Source of the DNA: Hofstenia miamia
Lineage: Eukaryota > Xenacoelomorpha > Acoela
DNA length: 64,000 bases
Reading direction: 5' to 3'
NCBI GenBank assembly: GCA_004352715.1
Contig: SCFE01000046.1
Coordinates: 1,183,147 to 1,247,146 of the forward strand
Positions 24,548-36,097 of the stretch are shown piece after piece (within the stretch, counting starts at the first letter, position 1; the number at the start of each line of letters is the position of its first letter). A program made the translations under genes and the position numbers. The notes under the pieces were generated by a model. It searched no databases and was not told the DNA's origin. It saw only the letters and a program-made list of their open reading frames with translations.

Positions 24548-25159
24548 ACGTCTTTGAGGTGTTGATATATGTAAGGGATTTTCAATACATTCAATTGCTT
24601 TTCTATATACATTTATATGCTGACAATATGTTTGAATTAAAAAATTAAAAGTATAAAATTTTTTGTTATCAACGTGCCATTTTCAAGGTGAATTTCTTAA
24701 TTTTATAACATTTTATGTTTAAGGGCACTATATTTGAATTTCTATTTGAATGATTTGAGTATTCAATAAATATTGCAAGAAGTCGATCAATTCACATCTA
24801 AATTTAAACATTTATATCTAAATAAAAAACAGAATTTTATGAAAGTGATTTATGGTATTTGTGGCAATCAATATTTGTCCGCATGAAGCAAAGAACTATG
24901 ATTACATACTACCTTGGCTTGGTTGAGGAGTCCATTTTACCACTGGTTTATTATTTTTGCATTGATTTCGATATAGAGTAATGCTTACAAAATTTGTTTC
25001 ACAATTTTTAGGCAGAAGTAAAAAATAAGAAATCAAATTTAGTTAGGTACAGAAAAGCAGCTGACAAATTAAGCTGAATTCAAAATATCTGTGATCGACA
25101 AAGAAAAATTTTCTATAATATATTATTATTTTCTATATATATATTATTATTATTATTAT
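24548..25159 (+). repeat. 612-bp segment present again at 26967-27578 (likely false duplication)
   Basis: The sequence starting acgtctttgaggtgttgata appears identical, as far as I can compare by eye, at 26967-27578. Its last ~130 bases recur a third time at 27729-27860. The copies start or end at single Ns (24547, 27579, 27728). It is the 3'-side flank of the LINE insertion. Confidence 0.88.
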
Positions 25160-25737
25160 TCGTACTTCTCACAGCTTCCTGTGGTATTTCCCTCAGCTCG
25201 GGGAACTCACCAGTTCCCAGGACGTCTGAGAACTTTCCTCAGGACTCTAGCTGTTCCTAACAATGCTGCCTTCTGTGCTACCACTCCTCCCCACTTTGGT
25301 ACTCCTAACTCTTCCAAGTATCTCTTATGCTTCTTACTTACTGCTCCTAGTGCGCCTACTACTACCGGGACTACTTCAACTTTCTTTAACTTCCACAGCC
25401 ATTCTATTTCCTCTGCCAATTCTCTATACTTGTCTATCTTCTCTTTCTCCTTGCTTTCTACATTCCTGTCCTTTGGTACTGCTATCACTGTTACCAATCT
25501 TTTCTCTTTGTCTACCACTACTACCTTGCTTGTCTGGATGTTGAAATCCTACAGTATTTTAACTTTCTCATTTTCTATGATGCCCTGTGGCTTGTGCTCA
25601 TACCACTTGTCTCCTGATTCTAACCCATGCTGCCTACTCAAGCTCCAATGTATCATTCGTCCTACCTTGTCATGCCTGAACTTATACTCATTCTGCGCCA
25701 ACTTCTCACATCCCGCTATCAGATGATCTACTGTCTC
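25160..25737 (-). pseudogene. Second, defective copy of the REL-endonuclease LINE 3' end
   Basis: This is the same LINE C-terminal region as at 27862-28457, with substitutions, and cut by the N gap at 25738. Its last block KKVEVVPVVVGALGAVSKKH is preserved, but two in-frame deletions of 8 and 2 codons remove the RRPD motif and the downstream catalytic Asp of the endonuclease site (reading SKVVVVDK and TVIAVPKDR). A Trp codon before DFNIQTSK is a TAG stop. The copy therefore cannot encode a functional endonuclease. It sits next to the same (TAA)n tract and flank as the main copy, so it is either the other haplotype, a related insertion or an assembly chimera. Confidence 0.8.
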
Positions 25738-26737
25738 NNNNNNNNNNNNNNNNNNNNNNNNNNNNNNNNNNNNNNNNNNNNNNNNNNNNNNNNNNNNNNN
25801 NNNNNNNNNNNNNNNNNNNNNNNNNNNNNNNNNNNNNNNNNNNNNNNNNNNNNNNNNNNNNNNNNNNNNNNNNNNNNNNNNNNNNNNNNNNNNNNNNNNN
25901 NNNNNNNNNNNNNNNNNNNNNNNNNNNNNNNNNNNNNNNNNNNNNNNNNNNNNNNNNNNNNNNNNNNNNNNNNNNNNNNNNNNNNNNNNNNNNNNNNNNN
26001 NNNNNNNNNNNNNNNNNNNNNNNNNNNNNNNNNNNNNNNNNNNNNNNNNNNNNNNNNNNNNNNNNNNNNNNNNNNNNNNNNNNNNNNNNNNNNNNNNNNN
26101 NNNNNNNNNNNNNNNNNNNNNNNNNNNNNNNNNNNNNNNNNNNNNNNNNNNNNNNNNNNNNNNNNNNNNNNNNNNNNNNNNNNNNNNNNNNNNNNNNNNN
26201 NNNNNNNNNNNNNNNNNNNNNNNNNNNNNNNNNNNNNNNNNNNNNNNNNNNNNNNNNNNNNNNNNNNNNNNNNNNNNNNNNNNNNNNNNNNNNNNNNNNN
26301 NNNNNNNNNNNNNNNNNNNNNNNNNNNNNNNNNNNNNNNNNNNNNNNNNNNNNNNNNNNNNNNNNNNNNNNNNNNNNNNNNNNNNNNNNNNNNNNNNNNN
26401 NNNNNNNNNNNNNNNNNNNNNNNNNNNNNNNNNNNNNNNNNNNNNNNNNNNNNNNNNNNNNNNNNNNNNNNNNNNNNNNNNNNNNNNNNNNNNNNNNNNN
26501 NNNNNNNNNNNNNNNNNNNNNNNNNNNNNNNNNNNNNNNNNNNNNNNNNNNNNNNNNNNNNNNNNNNNNNNNNNNNNNNNNNNNNNNNNNNNNNNNNNNN
26601 NNNNNNNNNNNNNNNNNNNNNNNNNNNNNNNNNNNNNNNNNNNNNNNNNNNNNNNNNNNNNNNNNNNNNNNNNNNNNNNNNNNNNNNNNNNNNNNNNNNN
26701 NNNNNNNNNNNNNNNNNNNNNNNNNNNNNNNNNNNNN
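25738..26737. other. Assembly gap (1000 N)
   Basis: The run is exactly 1000 N, suggesting a size-defaulted scaffold gap. It is bounded by LINE sequence on the left and (TA)n on the right. Confidence 0.95.
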
Positions 26738-27578
26738 ATATATATATATATATATATACATATTCACTCAAATTTATTTAAAAATTTTTGTGTATGCATT
26801 AGTTACAATGTCTAGAAATAAAAAATATAGGTCTACAAAAAACCTGGTTTCTTCATTCCAGTTGTTGACTGGCTCCAAAATAAGAAAAAATTTGAAAAAT
26901 GGCGCTGAACATTTTTGGCTGTAAGGCCTTTATAGCTAATATCCATTCCTCATTGAAGGAGTAAGCACGTCTTTGAGGTGTTGATATATGTAAGGGATTT
27001 TCAATACATTCAATTGCTTTTCTATATACATTTATATGCTGACAATATGTTTGAATTAAAAAATTAAAAGTATAAAATTTTTTGTTATCAACGTGCCATT
27101 TTCAAGGTGAATTTCTTAATTTTATAACATTTTATGTTTAAGGGCACTATATTTGAATTTCTATTTGAATGATTTGAGTATTCAATAAATATTGCAAGAA
27201 GTCGATCAATTCACATCTAAATTTAAACATTTATATCTAAATAAAAAACAGAATTTTATGAAAGTGATTTATGGTATTTGTGGCAATCAATATTTGTCCG
27301 CATGAAGCAAAGAACTATGATTACATACTACCTTGGCTTGGTTGAGGAGTCCATTTTACCACTGGTTTATTATTTTTGCATTGATTTCGATATAGAGTAA
27401 TGCTTACAAAATTTGTTTCACAATTTTTAGGCAGAAGTAAAAAATAAGAAATCAAATTTAGTTAGGTACAGAAAAGCAGCTGACAAATTAAGCTGAATTC
27501 AAAATATCTGTGATCGACAAAGAAAAATTTTCTATAATATATTATTATTTTCTATATATATATTATTATTATTATTAT
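26738..27578. other. Non-coding flank: (TA)n, unique sequence, then second copy of the 612-bp segment
   Basis: 26738-26760 is (TA)n. 26761-26966 is single-copy in this window. 26967-27578 repeats 24548-25159. No gene was recognised. Confidence 0.7.
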
Positions 27579-27579
27579 N

Positions 27580-27727
27580 AGATGATCTACTGTCTCCGCC
27601 TCTTTCTTACATAGCCTACACCTATCACTTACTTCTACTTTTCTGTTTATATGCTTCTTCACACAGTTTGTTCTTATTGTTTGCTCCTGTGCTGCCATTA
27701 TCAGTGCTTCTGTTTCTCTTTTTAGTC
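27580..27727 (-). repeat. 148-bp duplicated slice of the LINE between two single Ns
   Basis: Bases 27580-27727 equal 28452-28599 of the main LINE copy, covering the zinc-knuckle codons and the MAAQEQ region. They are enclosed by single Ns at 27579 and 27728, which marks a misplaced contig end rather than a separate insertion. Confidence 0.85.
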
Positions 27728-27728
27728 N

Positions 27729-27861
27729 AGAAATCAAATTTAGTTAGGTACAGAAAAGCAGCTGACAAATTAAGCTGAATTCAAAATATCTGTGATCGAC
27801 AAAGAAAAATTTTCTATAATATATTATTATTTTCTATATATATATTATTATTATTATTATT
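27729..27861 (+). repeat. Third copy of LINE flank ending in (ATT)n
   Basis: Repeats 25028-25160. Its last part, 27844-27861, is an (ATT)n tract, read as (AAT/TAA)n on the element strand. That tract is the 3' tail or target repeat of the LINE. Confidence 0.85.
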
Positions 27862-27907
27862 CGTACTTCTCACAGCTTCCTGTGGTATTTCCCTCAGCTC
27901 GGGGAAC

Positions 27908-28570
27908 TCACCAGTTCCCAGGACGTCTGAGAACTTTCCTCAGGACTCTAGCTGTTCCTAACAATGCTGCCTTCTGTGCTACTGCTCCTCCCCACTTTGG
28001 TACTCCCAACTCCTCCAAGTATCTCGTATGCTTCTTACTCACTGCTCCTAGTGCGCCTACTACTACCGGGACTACTTCAACTTTCTTTAACTTCCACAGC
28101 CTTTCTATTTCCTCTGCTAACTCTCTGTACTTGTCTATCTTCTCTTTCTCCTTGCTTTCTACATTCCTGTCCTTTGGTACTGCTATGTCTATCACTGTTC
28201 CTAATCTTTTCTCTTTGTCTACCACTACTATGTCTGGCCTCCGTGCTTCTATCACTTTGCTCGTCTGTATGTTGAAATCCCACAGTATCTTAACCTTCTC
28301 ATTTTCTATGCCGCCCTGTGGCTTGTGCTCATACCACTTGTCTCCTGATTCTAACCCATGCTGCCTACTCAAGCTCCAATGTATCATTCGTCCTACCTTG
28401 TCATGCCTGAACTTATACTCATTCTGCGCCAACTTCTCACACCCTGCTATCAGATGATCTACTGTCTCCGCCTCTTTCTTACATAGCCTACACCTATCAC
28501 TTACTTCTACTTTTCTGTTTATATGCTTCTTCACACAGTTTGTTCTTATTGTTTGCTCCTGTGCTGCCAT
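27908..28570 (-). pseudogene. LINE C-terminal domain: CCHC zinc knuckle and restriction-like endonuclease
   Basis: A continuous 220-residue frame from MAAQEQTIRTN to RPGNW. Residues 27-44 form a CCHC knuckle (C27, C30, H39, C44; CRLCKKEAETVDHLIAGC). Residues 112-113 are PD, followed after 14 residues by D128 in VIDIAVPKDR. This fits the PD-x12-14-D active site of the R2-type endonuclease, which nicks the target to prime reverse transcription. The conserved KEKIDKYRELAEEIERLW and VVPVVVGALGAVSKKH blocks follow. In the full element this would be fused to the RT; here a one-base shift at an A7 homopolymer near 28605 separates them. This is the catalytically complete version. The copy at 25160-25737 has lost these residues. 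Confidence 0.85.
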
Positions 28571-28613
28571 TATCAGTGCTTCTGTTTCTCTTTTTAGTCT
28601 TGCCTTTTTTTAA

Positions 28614-30274
28614 TCACTTGTTGCTTTCTTCTCGGTTACATTTTTCTGTGTTCCTCCAGAATTCTCCATGCATTGTCTTCTGCCTATACCTTATTTGTCT
28701 CTCTAATTCCATCCTACTCTGGTATGCTGTCTTTCTTTCACTCTCAGTTCTTATCTTCCTTAACTCCTTAGTGACCTCCAGTATTGTACATCTAGGTTGT
28801 GCTTCTACATACTCCTTTAGCCCTAATGCTTCTGCTTCTACAGTTTCCTCCACACTTAGCAGTCCTTTACCTCCTTTATGCCTTGCCATGTACAGCCTAT
28901 CAACATCTCCATTTAAGTTGAAAGCCTTCTCTGCTGCTAGTACCTTCCTTGTCTCTCTGTCTAGCTCCCTAAGTTCATTCTTGCTCAATCTAACTATTCC
29001 TGCCGAATATCTCAACACTGGTATTGCCCATGTATTAATTGCTTTTATAATATTCTGCCCATTCAATGCTGACTTCTGTAGTACCTTCCTTACTCTCCTC
29101 TTGTATTCTTTCCTTAGCCTCATTTTCATTTCCTCATGTTCTGTTCTATCTTTCTCTATCACACNNNNNNNNNNNNNNNNNNNNNNNNNNNNNNNNNNNN
29201 NNNNNNNNNNNNNNNNNNNNNNNNNNNNNNNNNNNNNNNNNNNNNNNNNNNNNNNNNNNNNNNNNNNNNNNNNNNNNNNNNNNNNNNNNNNCATGTTCTG
29301 TTCTATCTTTCTCTATCACACCTAAGTACTTGTACCCCTCTTTGACTTCCTCAATCTTATCCCCTCTGATTGTCCTCAAACCCTCCCCATCCACACACTT
29401 TCCTCTAGTCATTGTCACTGCTGCACACTTTCCCAATCCAAACTCCAACCCTGAATCTCTGCTTGCATTCTCCAATGTCTCCACTTGTTTCTGCAACATC
29501 TTCCTTGAACTAGCATACATCTTCAGGTCGTCCATGTACCACCGGTGACTCACTGCTCTACCATTCTTCTCCATCCTATGCCCTCCCTATGCCTGTCTCC
29601 TTTAACTTTTCTGTGATAGGTATTAAGCTAACTATAAACAGTAGTGGCGCTAAGCTGTCTCCCTGGAATATACCCCGTCTAAACCTCAACCTATGTCCAT
29701 CTATCTCAGTCTGCCACTTCCTATTTCCCTCTCTAGAAACTCAACCCATTTCTTTGAAACTCCATTAGCCTCTAACGTCTTCAATACCCACTTATGTGAT
29801 ATGCTGTCATATGCCTTCCTGTAGTCTATCAATGCCATTGCCAAGTTTGTCTTCCTTCTTCTACAATTTTCCACCACTACCTGGTCTATCACCAACTGAT
29901 CTTTGCATCCTCTTGTCTTTGTCCTACATCCCTTCTGCTCCTCTGGTATCAACCTATTCTGTTCTAAGTAACATGCCAGCCTACTTGAAATCACTGAAGT
30001 TAGCAATTTCCACGTTGTTGGCAGACATGTTATTGGCCTGAGGTTGCTTGCCTCACTACCTTTTTTGGGTCCTTCTGTATTAGAAATGTCCTTCCCACTA
30101 ACATTCACTCTGAACACCCATTCACCACACACTCCTCCAATGCTACTGCTAGTTTCTCATGAACACTTGTGAATTTCTTCAGCCAATACCCATGTACCTC
30201 ATCTCTCCAGTTCTTCATCTTCTTTAGAGCCTCCTTCAGCTTTGCAGTTGTGATTACTTCTTCTTCTTGCCTGA
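28614..30274 (-). pseudogene. LINE reverse transcriptase region (frameshifted)
   Basis: The RT domain reads through several frames. RT block NLRPITCLPTTWKLL, then IPEEQKGCRTKTRGCKDQL and motif A with Asp in MALIDYRKAYDS, lie at 29701-30132. Motif B RGIFQGDSLAPLLF lies at about 29600-29700 in another frame. Motif C, HRWYMDDLKMYA, is at about 29525-29545 with both catalytic Asp residues intact. The thumb region (KYLGVIEKDRTEH, NTWAIPVLRYSAGI) runs on to 28614. Apparent single-base frameshifts lie near 30110, 29718, 29585 and 28605. RT copies the element RNA at the nicked target. All catalytic motifs survive by sequence, so the copy is decayed but not ancient. Some of the frameshifts may be assembly errors in a low-quality region. 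Confidence 0.85.
29165..29291. other. Assembly gap (127 N) inside the LINE, probably spurious
   Basis: About 30 bases ending acac immediately before the gap (catgttctgttctatctttc...) are repeated immediately after it. The RT reading frame also continues across when the repeat is counted once, so there is likely no missing sequence. Confidence 0.85.
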
Positions 30275-30275
30275 C

Positions 30276-30333
<58 letters not shown>

Positions 30334-30344
30334 GTTATTATTAT
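30275..30344 (+). repeat. (ATT/TTA)n microsatellite at the 5' border of the LINE
   Basis: About 23 trinucleotide units, with one G interruption near its right end. Read on the element strand it is (TAA)n. It matches the repeat at the other end of the LINE. Confidence 0.95.
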
Positions 30345-30749
30345 GGATGACTTGAACAGATATGGCAAGGAATGCAATAGTCTTTTACTTGAAAAATATA
30401 TATAGGCTATAAAAATATATAAGTGGAATTATAAATTTCATTTTAAGAAATTTCGCATTTTAATTTGAAATTGCTTAAAATTATGCTAAGGAAATTTAAA
30501 TATTTATACTTTTTTGAAGCACTGGGCCCCTATTTATCTAATGTCATGTGGAAAGAGTAATTAATGAAATAATTATTCTTGGTGAATGACTGAGAATTGT
30601 ACCAATAATATCAGTCGACTGAAGATTTGCCAAAAAATGTCACAATAATTTATTCATGACTTCAACTGAAAATTGTTCACATCAAAATCAATGTCTTGAA
30701 TAGATCGAAATGCATTTAAAGTTTTAAATTACAAATATGAATTGCATAC
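30345..30749. other. Intronic AT-rich DNA between the LINE and the Kv exon
   Basis: Lies immediately downstream of the Kv exon donor on the minus strand. Nothing else was recognised. Confidence 0.6.
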
Positions 30750-30980
30750 CTTAGCCCATTTTCCAGAATGAGGCTCTTCAAACAATCTGAACACTTGAAT
30801 TTGAACTCGCTTCCAAAATGAACAATGTTCTAGTCCCATTGCATCCATTCCAAACTTCGTTAGCATTAGTTCATCCTTTTCTTTCATGTCAGTGTGATCC
30901 ATCATTAAGCCATCAAGCATTAATAACGTATCACTAGTATCTCGATGTTTTGTATACGTCATCCAACAACAAGGTTCTAC
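30750..30980 (-). CDS. KCNC (Shaw) homolog: Shaw/Kv3-like K+ channel, exon with end of T1 domain and T1-S1 linker
   Basis: This 231-bp internal exon encodes 77 residues on the minus strand. It begins VEPCCWMTYTKHRDT, the hallmark end of the Shaw/Kv3 T1 domain. Its CC pair completes the HX5C-X20-CC zinc site of non-Shaker Kv channels; the H and first C lie in the segment missing upstream. A variable acidic linker follows, then FWKRVQIQVFRLFEEPHSGK, which matches the Kv3 segment just before transmembrane helix S1 (usual form WKR..P.I..LFE.P.S). The acceptor is gagtcttag at 30981-30982 and the donor is AAG|GTATGC at 30744-30750, so both splice signals are present and the frame is open throughout. 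Helices S1-S6 and the pore should follow on the minus strand below 30750, but no such exon is visible down to position 1, implying an intron of about 30 kb or more. Orientation agrees with the upstream T1 exon near 36.2 kb. Confidence 0.85.
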
Positions 30981-33900
30981 CTAAGACTCAAATTTTCAAA
31001 TTTTAATGTGAGGTATTATAGTTGCATGATAAGTATAATTAAAAGCATTAGAAATAGTAGTAATCAAAACTAACTACTCATAAATATTCATGATAAAATA
31101 TCGATAAAAGCAGTATGTGCATATATATATATATTTATATTTATATATTTGTCCAATCAATAAAAAAGCATGTGCATGTATATTTGCATCATTTTTTCAA
31201 AAAAAATTTCCTAGATTGAAACAAAAAAATTACAAGGCACGCTTCTATTGCTCAAAGTTGCTAACAAAAACACAGTTAAAATGTAATTAGAAGGAAGTAA
31301 TTCTCTGAAGAAGATCTAAATTAATTCGTTTGGCTTATATCATAAAACTTTCAATCTTTGGTACTAGCTCGCACTCTCTAAATAACGTATTTTTTAAATT
31401 ATTTAAATCAATCCGAAAAATATTCAAAGAAGTTCTTTAATCTTGATCACTAATTGTCCACAGGTCACAGGCTTTTTCTTATATTCCAATTTTCGATTTT
31501 TCTCATTGTTTAAATATTGGTTTCATAAAATTGGCATAAATAGCAATAAATATCAAACTTCTAATTTAAACAAACACATATTGAGAAAAAATCTAAATTT
31601 AAAATACATGATGGTCAATATCAGTTTTAACAATGTTGCATATATCTTCAAATAGTTATCAATCATTTCCAACCTATAGCATTATGCACCACATAGTGTG
31701 GTGACCTCGTTCTATTATGCTAAATGTGTATTACACATAATTCTTCTGCTCTATTTCTAGGTAGGGAAACAAATACAATGACTTTCCCTTCGTCAAAATG
31801 ACTGTCAGTCAACCAAAGCGCGCAGCATCCACAAGAGTATCAAGCGATTCAAAAGTATCACGTATTTGAATAAGTGTTAACTATGATAGCAGGGGTGTCT
31901 CAAAGATTGCTTTCCATTTCCTCATTATATCCTGTGCAATTTTCTGTTTTCTATTAGGTTTGATAATCCATTTCCTTTCTCGAAGCTTGATTTACGAGAC
32001 ATTTCGATTTGCTGAAAAGGCTTCTGTAATTTGCCCGGAAGGTAATGATCAAATAAAGTACCATACGAATTGTATTGTTGTTCAACACTTTTACAATATT
32101 GTGTATGTATTTACTAAGAGAATTAAATGGTTTTTACAAATTTTAGTAAACATGTCCAAAAAATACAGTCTCGTACAACATATATCTCCATCACAAAAAA
32201 ATTGCCTCATTAACATCTTTCAATATAAAACATTGATATATTAAATTATATTTTGGACTTACACCTCGAATAAGTCGACGGAAATAACAAAGATTTAAGT
32301 GGAAATCGATTGATTCTCTTGTGGGATACAGACGATTATCAGCATCAAACTGATTTTTTCTTTTTGGGTTAAGAGAAAGCTCATTTTAAATTTTAGTTTC
32401 AATTAGTCCACGTCGCTTCGCGGAAGCTTGGGTATAAATAAACATATCTAGGAAAAGAGAGGTAAGTATCACAACCATAGATCGACATGGTTCCAAAATG
32501 TATGTCCAAGCCGGCATAGAAAACTTTAGGCCCAGCACAAATCCGGCATGGCCTATTTAAATTAATGCCAATTCGGTCTATTTTGGGCCCATTTTTATAA
32601 CACTTGTTAAATTCTCTCTCTAATTTTTTGGTTTGCTACCACAAAATTTGGTATGATAGATGATTTTAATAAAATATAGATTATGAAATCGAAGATTTAG
32701 AATAGTACATGATAATAATGGAAAATTTCAAAATGCGAATGTCATTTTTCAACTCATTGGTAATATCGTATATAGCATTCACTGCATTTATATTAACATG
32801 TGCGCATTGTTGCGAAATAGTAATTTTTTTTAAATTTGGACACATCTTTTCCAATACTTTGCTCAAGTCCTGCCCAGGCGATGTTCATCTCTGTTCACAA
32901 CATTATAGACGTTACTACCAGCTACTCTTGCAATAACTTCGGTTATTCCTTAAGCGATCTTAAACAATTAACTCTATTCATCTAAGGTGAATGTGTAGCT
33001 CACATTCCTGTAGGGGAAGGGGGTTTCCTCTCAGTAACTACAGCAGAAACTCCATGAATATCAGTGTACTATTAAGGTACTTATTAAAACTACTTTGGAG
33101 AGGTTGAAATATTTATATTAGTTGTGTATTAGTTCATTTCCGATTTCATTCTCGATATGTTCAGGCCTGGAGTACATGAAGTGCAATCATAAATATATTC
33201 ATGTTATAAACATTCTTCAATATATACAGTTACGATACTCCGTAACTATAAGAGCATAATAGAAAAATTCAAACATAAATGTAATGAATTTTCACCTTGA
33301 GTGTTATTAATTTTCCTTTGCTTAGATTGATATACAGAAAAGCAATTTTGTTGTGTTTTGAAACCAAATGTACAAATATTTTGTTTGTGTTGGTTATATT
33401 TGTTGCTTAGTGCGTCTTTTTCAGTCTTTCAGAATTTAGTTCATGTCAAAAATTAGTAAGTTGGCTTTATATTTAATGTACTAACCGGTTGACTGTATCT
33501 CAAACGGTGTAACATATACAGGTTCTTAAAATGTCAGAAATTTCTTCACTTAAGAAATGACGTCACCAGGCAATCTCGGGGACAAAAAATATACTATTTG
33601 GCAAAACGAGGTAAGGTAAATTTTAGTAGCACATCTATGAGGGTTTTACAATTATATATTATCTAATACAGGAAGCTGCACAAAGTTTGAAGGGTAAAGA
33701 AATACTTCTCTACAGGAATTGGGTTAATCATCTCATGTTGGAACCTACCAGAATTGTTTATGAATGCTAATCCTTTGGAAACATTATCCTTGTGGAAATG
33801 TTTTTTCGAAATGTGTATTCGCAAAATCTTGATTCTCTGTGCACACTTGTAGAAGAACAAAATTTACTATCCAAACATTGTAGGGAATAAGCGATTACCT

Positions 33901-34231
33901 GAAAGTGGCTGTCAAACCATGACATTCCAAGAAAATTTCAAAACTAGACAGTATGTTTATAGAGAGTTAACTATCACTTAAAATTGTTATCATACTTTTC
34001 GTGTTATTTAAATATATGACTATTTAAGTTTGGATGAGATTGTAGAATAATTCTTTAATGCTGGGCTAGTCTCCCAATTCAAGGTGATCATTCATGAAAA
34101 ATTTATATATATATATATATATATATATATNNNNNNNNNNNNNNNNNNNNNNNNNNNNNNNNNNNNNNNNNNNNNNNNNNNNNNNNNNNNNNNNNNNNNN
34201 NNNNNNNNNNNNNNNNNNNNNNNNNNNNNNN

Positions 34232-34270
<39 letters not shown>

Positions 34271-35740
34271 GACTTATATATGTGTATCCTATTTTCAAGA
34301 ATGATTTTTTCATCTTCATGCTTACATGTATATTTTCGTTTTCGGTGAAAAGGATATTTAATGAATTTTATTCTGGTGATCCCCTGATTATAAGATTATT
34401 AAACATTTTGGTGAAACATTAATTCTTAGTTATCCAAAACAAACTAACTTGTTCTTAGCGTAATTTAGATTTAATTTTTAAAAATTTTGTTATTCAGTGT
34501 TGCAGTCAGCTTTCAAATGAATTTATGTTTCAGCGTATAATCATGTAGAAATGATATATTACAGATTTAAACTAATATTTATTTACAACCATTCAGAGTG
34601 CTTATTCTCTAATTATGCCAATTATGTTATAACATCAAAGGGCATTTTAAGCATATATATGAATTGCTTTTAAACAATAAAGTCATTAAGCAAAATTTGT
34701 TAAATACCATATCTAAAAGCCATTACGACTTCTCTAGGTCATAGCCGTGGGTTACATTAACAAAGATTTACCTTAATCGTGTACTAATGGCTGGAGGGTA
34801 TTAGAAAACACGGATTCAAGAAATATGCAAGCATTACATTATATAAGGTAGTTTTCTTAAAAAAACAAAATTGTGTGCTAAATAGCATTTGAATTACTTG
34901 ACTATGTACTTGTAACTAATAAGTTAAATGCTTAATATTACATAGGTTTGGCTAATCAACACGACTAGTTTTATCACTACTAGCACACCTTTTCTAGAAC
35001 TCAAAGATATTGTTCTTCAATGGACCTCGTGCTTCACCACCAAAAGGCGCTTTGGATACAGTGTTGACATTTGAATTTATAAGCGTCCCGCGAAAACTAA
35101 GTGAATATTAAACTGTTTCTACTATGAATTTTTTTCAAGATAGTGAGGGTTTCTTCAAAAATATATTATGAACTCATATTTTTGAACTAATAACGATGTA
35201 TCTAAAACATTGTCTTATTTGCTCTGTAGCAATGTCGTCCTTTGCACACGATGCACCTGAGTGGATCCTACTTAAGGGCAAGAAAAGAATTTCAAAATTT
35301 TTTGCAAAAATCGCGTTTTTAATGAAATGATAAATATTTTTATGTACTTCAAACGCACAAATACATGCAATTTTAATCTTAAACATTTGCAACAACAGCG
35401 AAGCACATTTACACACAGATGTGTCAAAGTAGAGGAAATTTAAACACAAATGTTCACCACTACATGCGAGCGCATTGGCATATGGATGCGTTCATATCAA
35501 AATACTTACAAAATTGTAAACAGCCTTATCAGCAGGTATAGTTCCACCTGATATAGGAACTGAAATTTATGGGTCTTTGTTCAATCTATTTTTAAATTTA
35601 TTATTTTCCTAATTTTTGGAGTTTTTGAATCATACCCGGGGTTAAAAATTTAAGGTTTCCCAAAACTTAAAGGGAATATTCTTTTGTCTATCTAAATAGT
35701 TTTCTGTAAGTATTTGAATGGCCAACTGTTTAAAATATAC

Positions 35741-35771
<31 letters not shown>

Positions 35772-36065
35772 ATATATATATGAATAAGGTGTATAAAATC
35801 TTTTATTATCGACGTGTTTGGGCATTGTAATGTGTCATTTTCAATATGATTAGCCGCTGGATTTTCTGTTAATTTCAAAATGTAATTAGCTTGCTGATGT
35901 CTTTTTTTATTATTAAAGGTTTTTCAACTTTCGTTGTGTGCTATTTTCGTTTCGCGATGTTTTTTTTATACTGTGCATCCCAGCATTTTTTGGAATTAGG
36001 ATGGGCTCGCATCTCTTCCATGCTTGTATTGAAATATTGTCTGTATTCGCCCATACATACATGTA

Positions 36066-36097
<32 letters not shown>

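Larger units (their letters stand above)
27862..30274 (-). mobile_element. R2/R4-superclade LINE (Dong-like) with REL endonuclease, lying between (TAA)n arrays
   Basis: A minus-strand non-LTR retrotransposon of about 2.4 kb, 5'-truncated. In order on its coding strand: a pre-RT segment (KLKEALKKMKNWRDEVHGYW), RT fingers and palm (NLRPITCLPTTWKL, LAMALIDYRKAYDS, RGIFQGDSLAPLLF, YMDD), thumb, a CCHC zinc knuckle, and a PD-x14-D restriction-enzyme-like endonuclease. That domain order defines the R2/R4/NeSL/CRE group, which has its endonuclease at the C-terminus. On the plus strand it is bounded by (ATT)n at both ends (27844-27861 and 30275-30344). Bombyx Dong (R4 clade) is known to insert in TAA repeats, which supports a Dong-like placement. 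The copy carries at least four frameshifts and an N gap, so it is inactive. Confidence 0.85.

Noticed and set aside
25627-26781. Long frames across 25738-26737 and across 63248-63883
   Set aside because: They are open only because they consist of N, with a few (TA)n-derived Ile-Tyr codons at the edges.
25091-28570. Plus-strand open frames of about 80-260 residues rich in Ser, Leu, Phe and Pro between 25.1 and 29.5 kb
   Set aside because: They are antisense shadows of the LINE. The minus strand carries recognisable RT, zinc-knuckle and endonuclease motifs.
25738-28600. A true tandem array of LINE 3' ends
   Set aside because: Boundaries coincide with single Ns and a 1000-N scaffold gap, and flanking unique sequence is duplicated with them; misassembly is the simpler explanation.
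35913-36097. Continuation of the Kv exon frame through the N at 36098 into MGEYRQYFNTSMEEMRAHPN
   Set aside because: The frame passes through a (TA)n tract and an N join, and does not match the expected VF..NYYRTGKLH continuation of the T1 domain.
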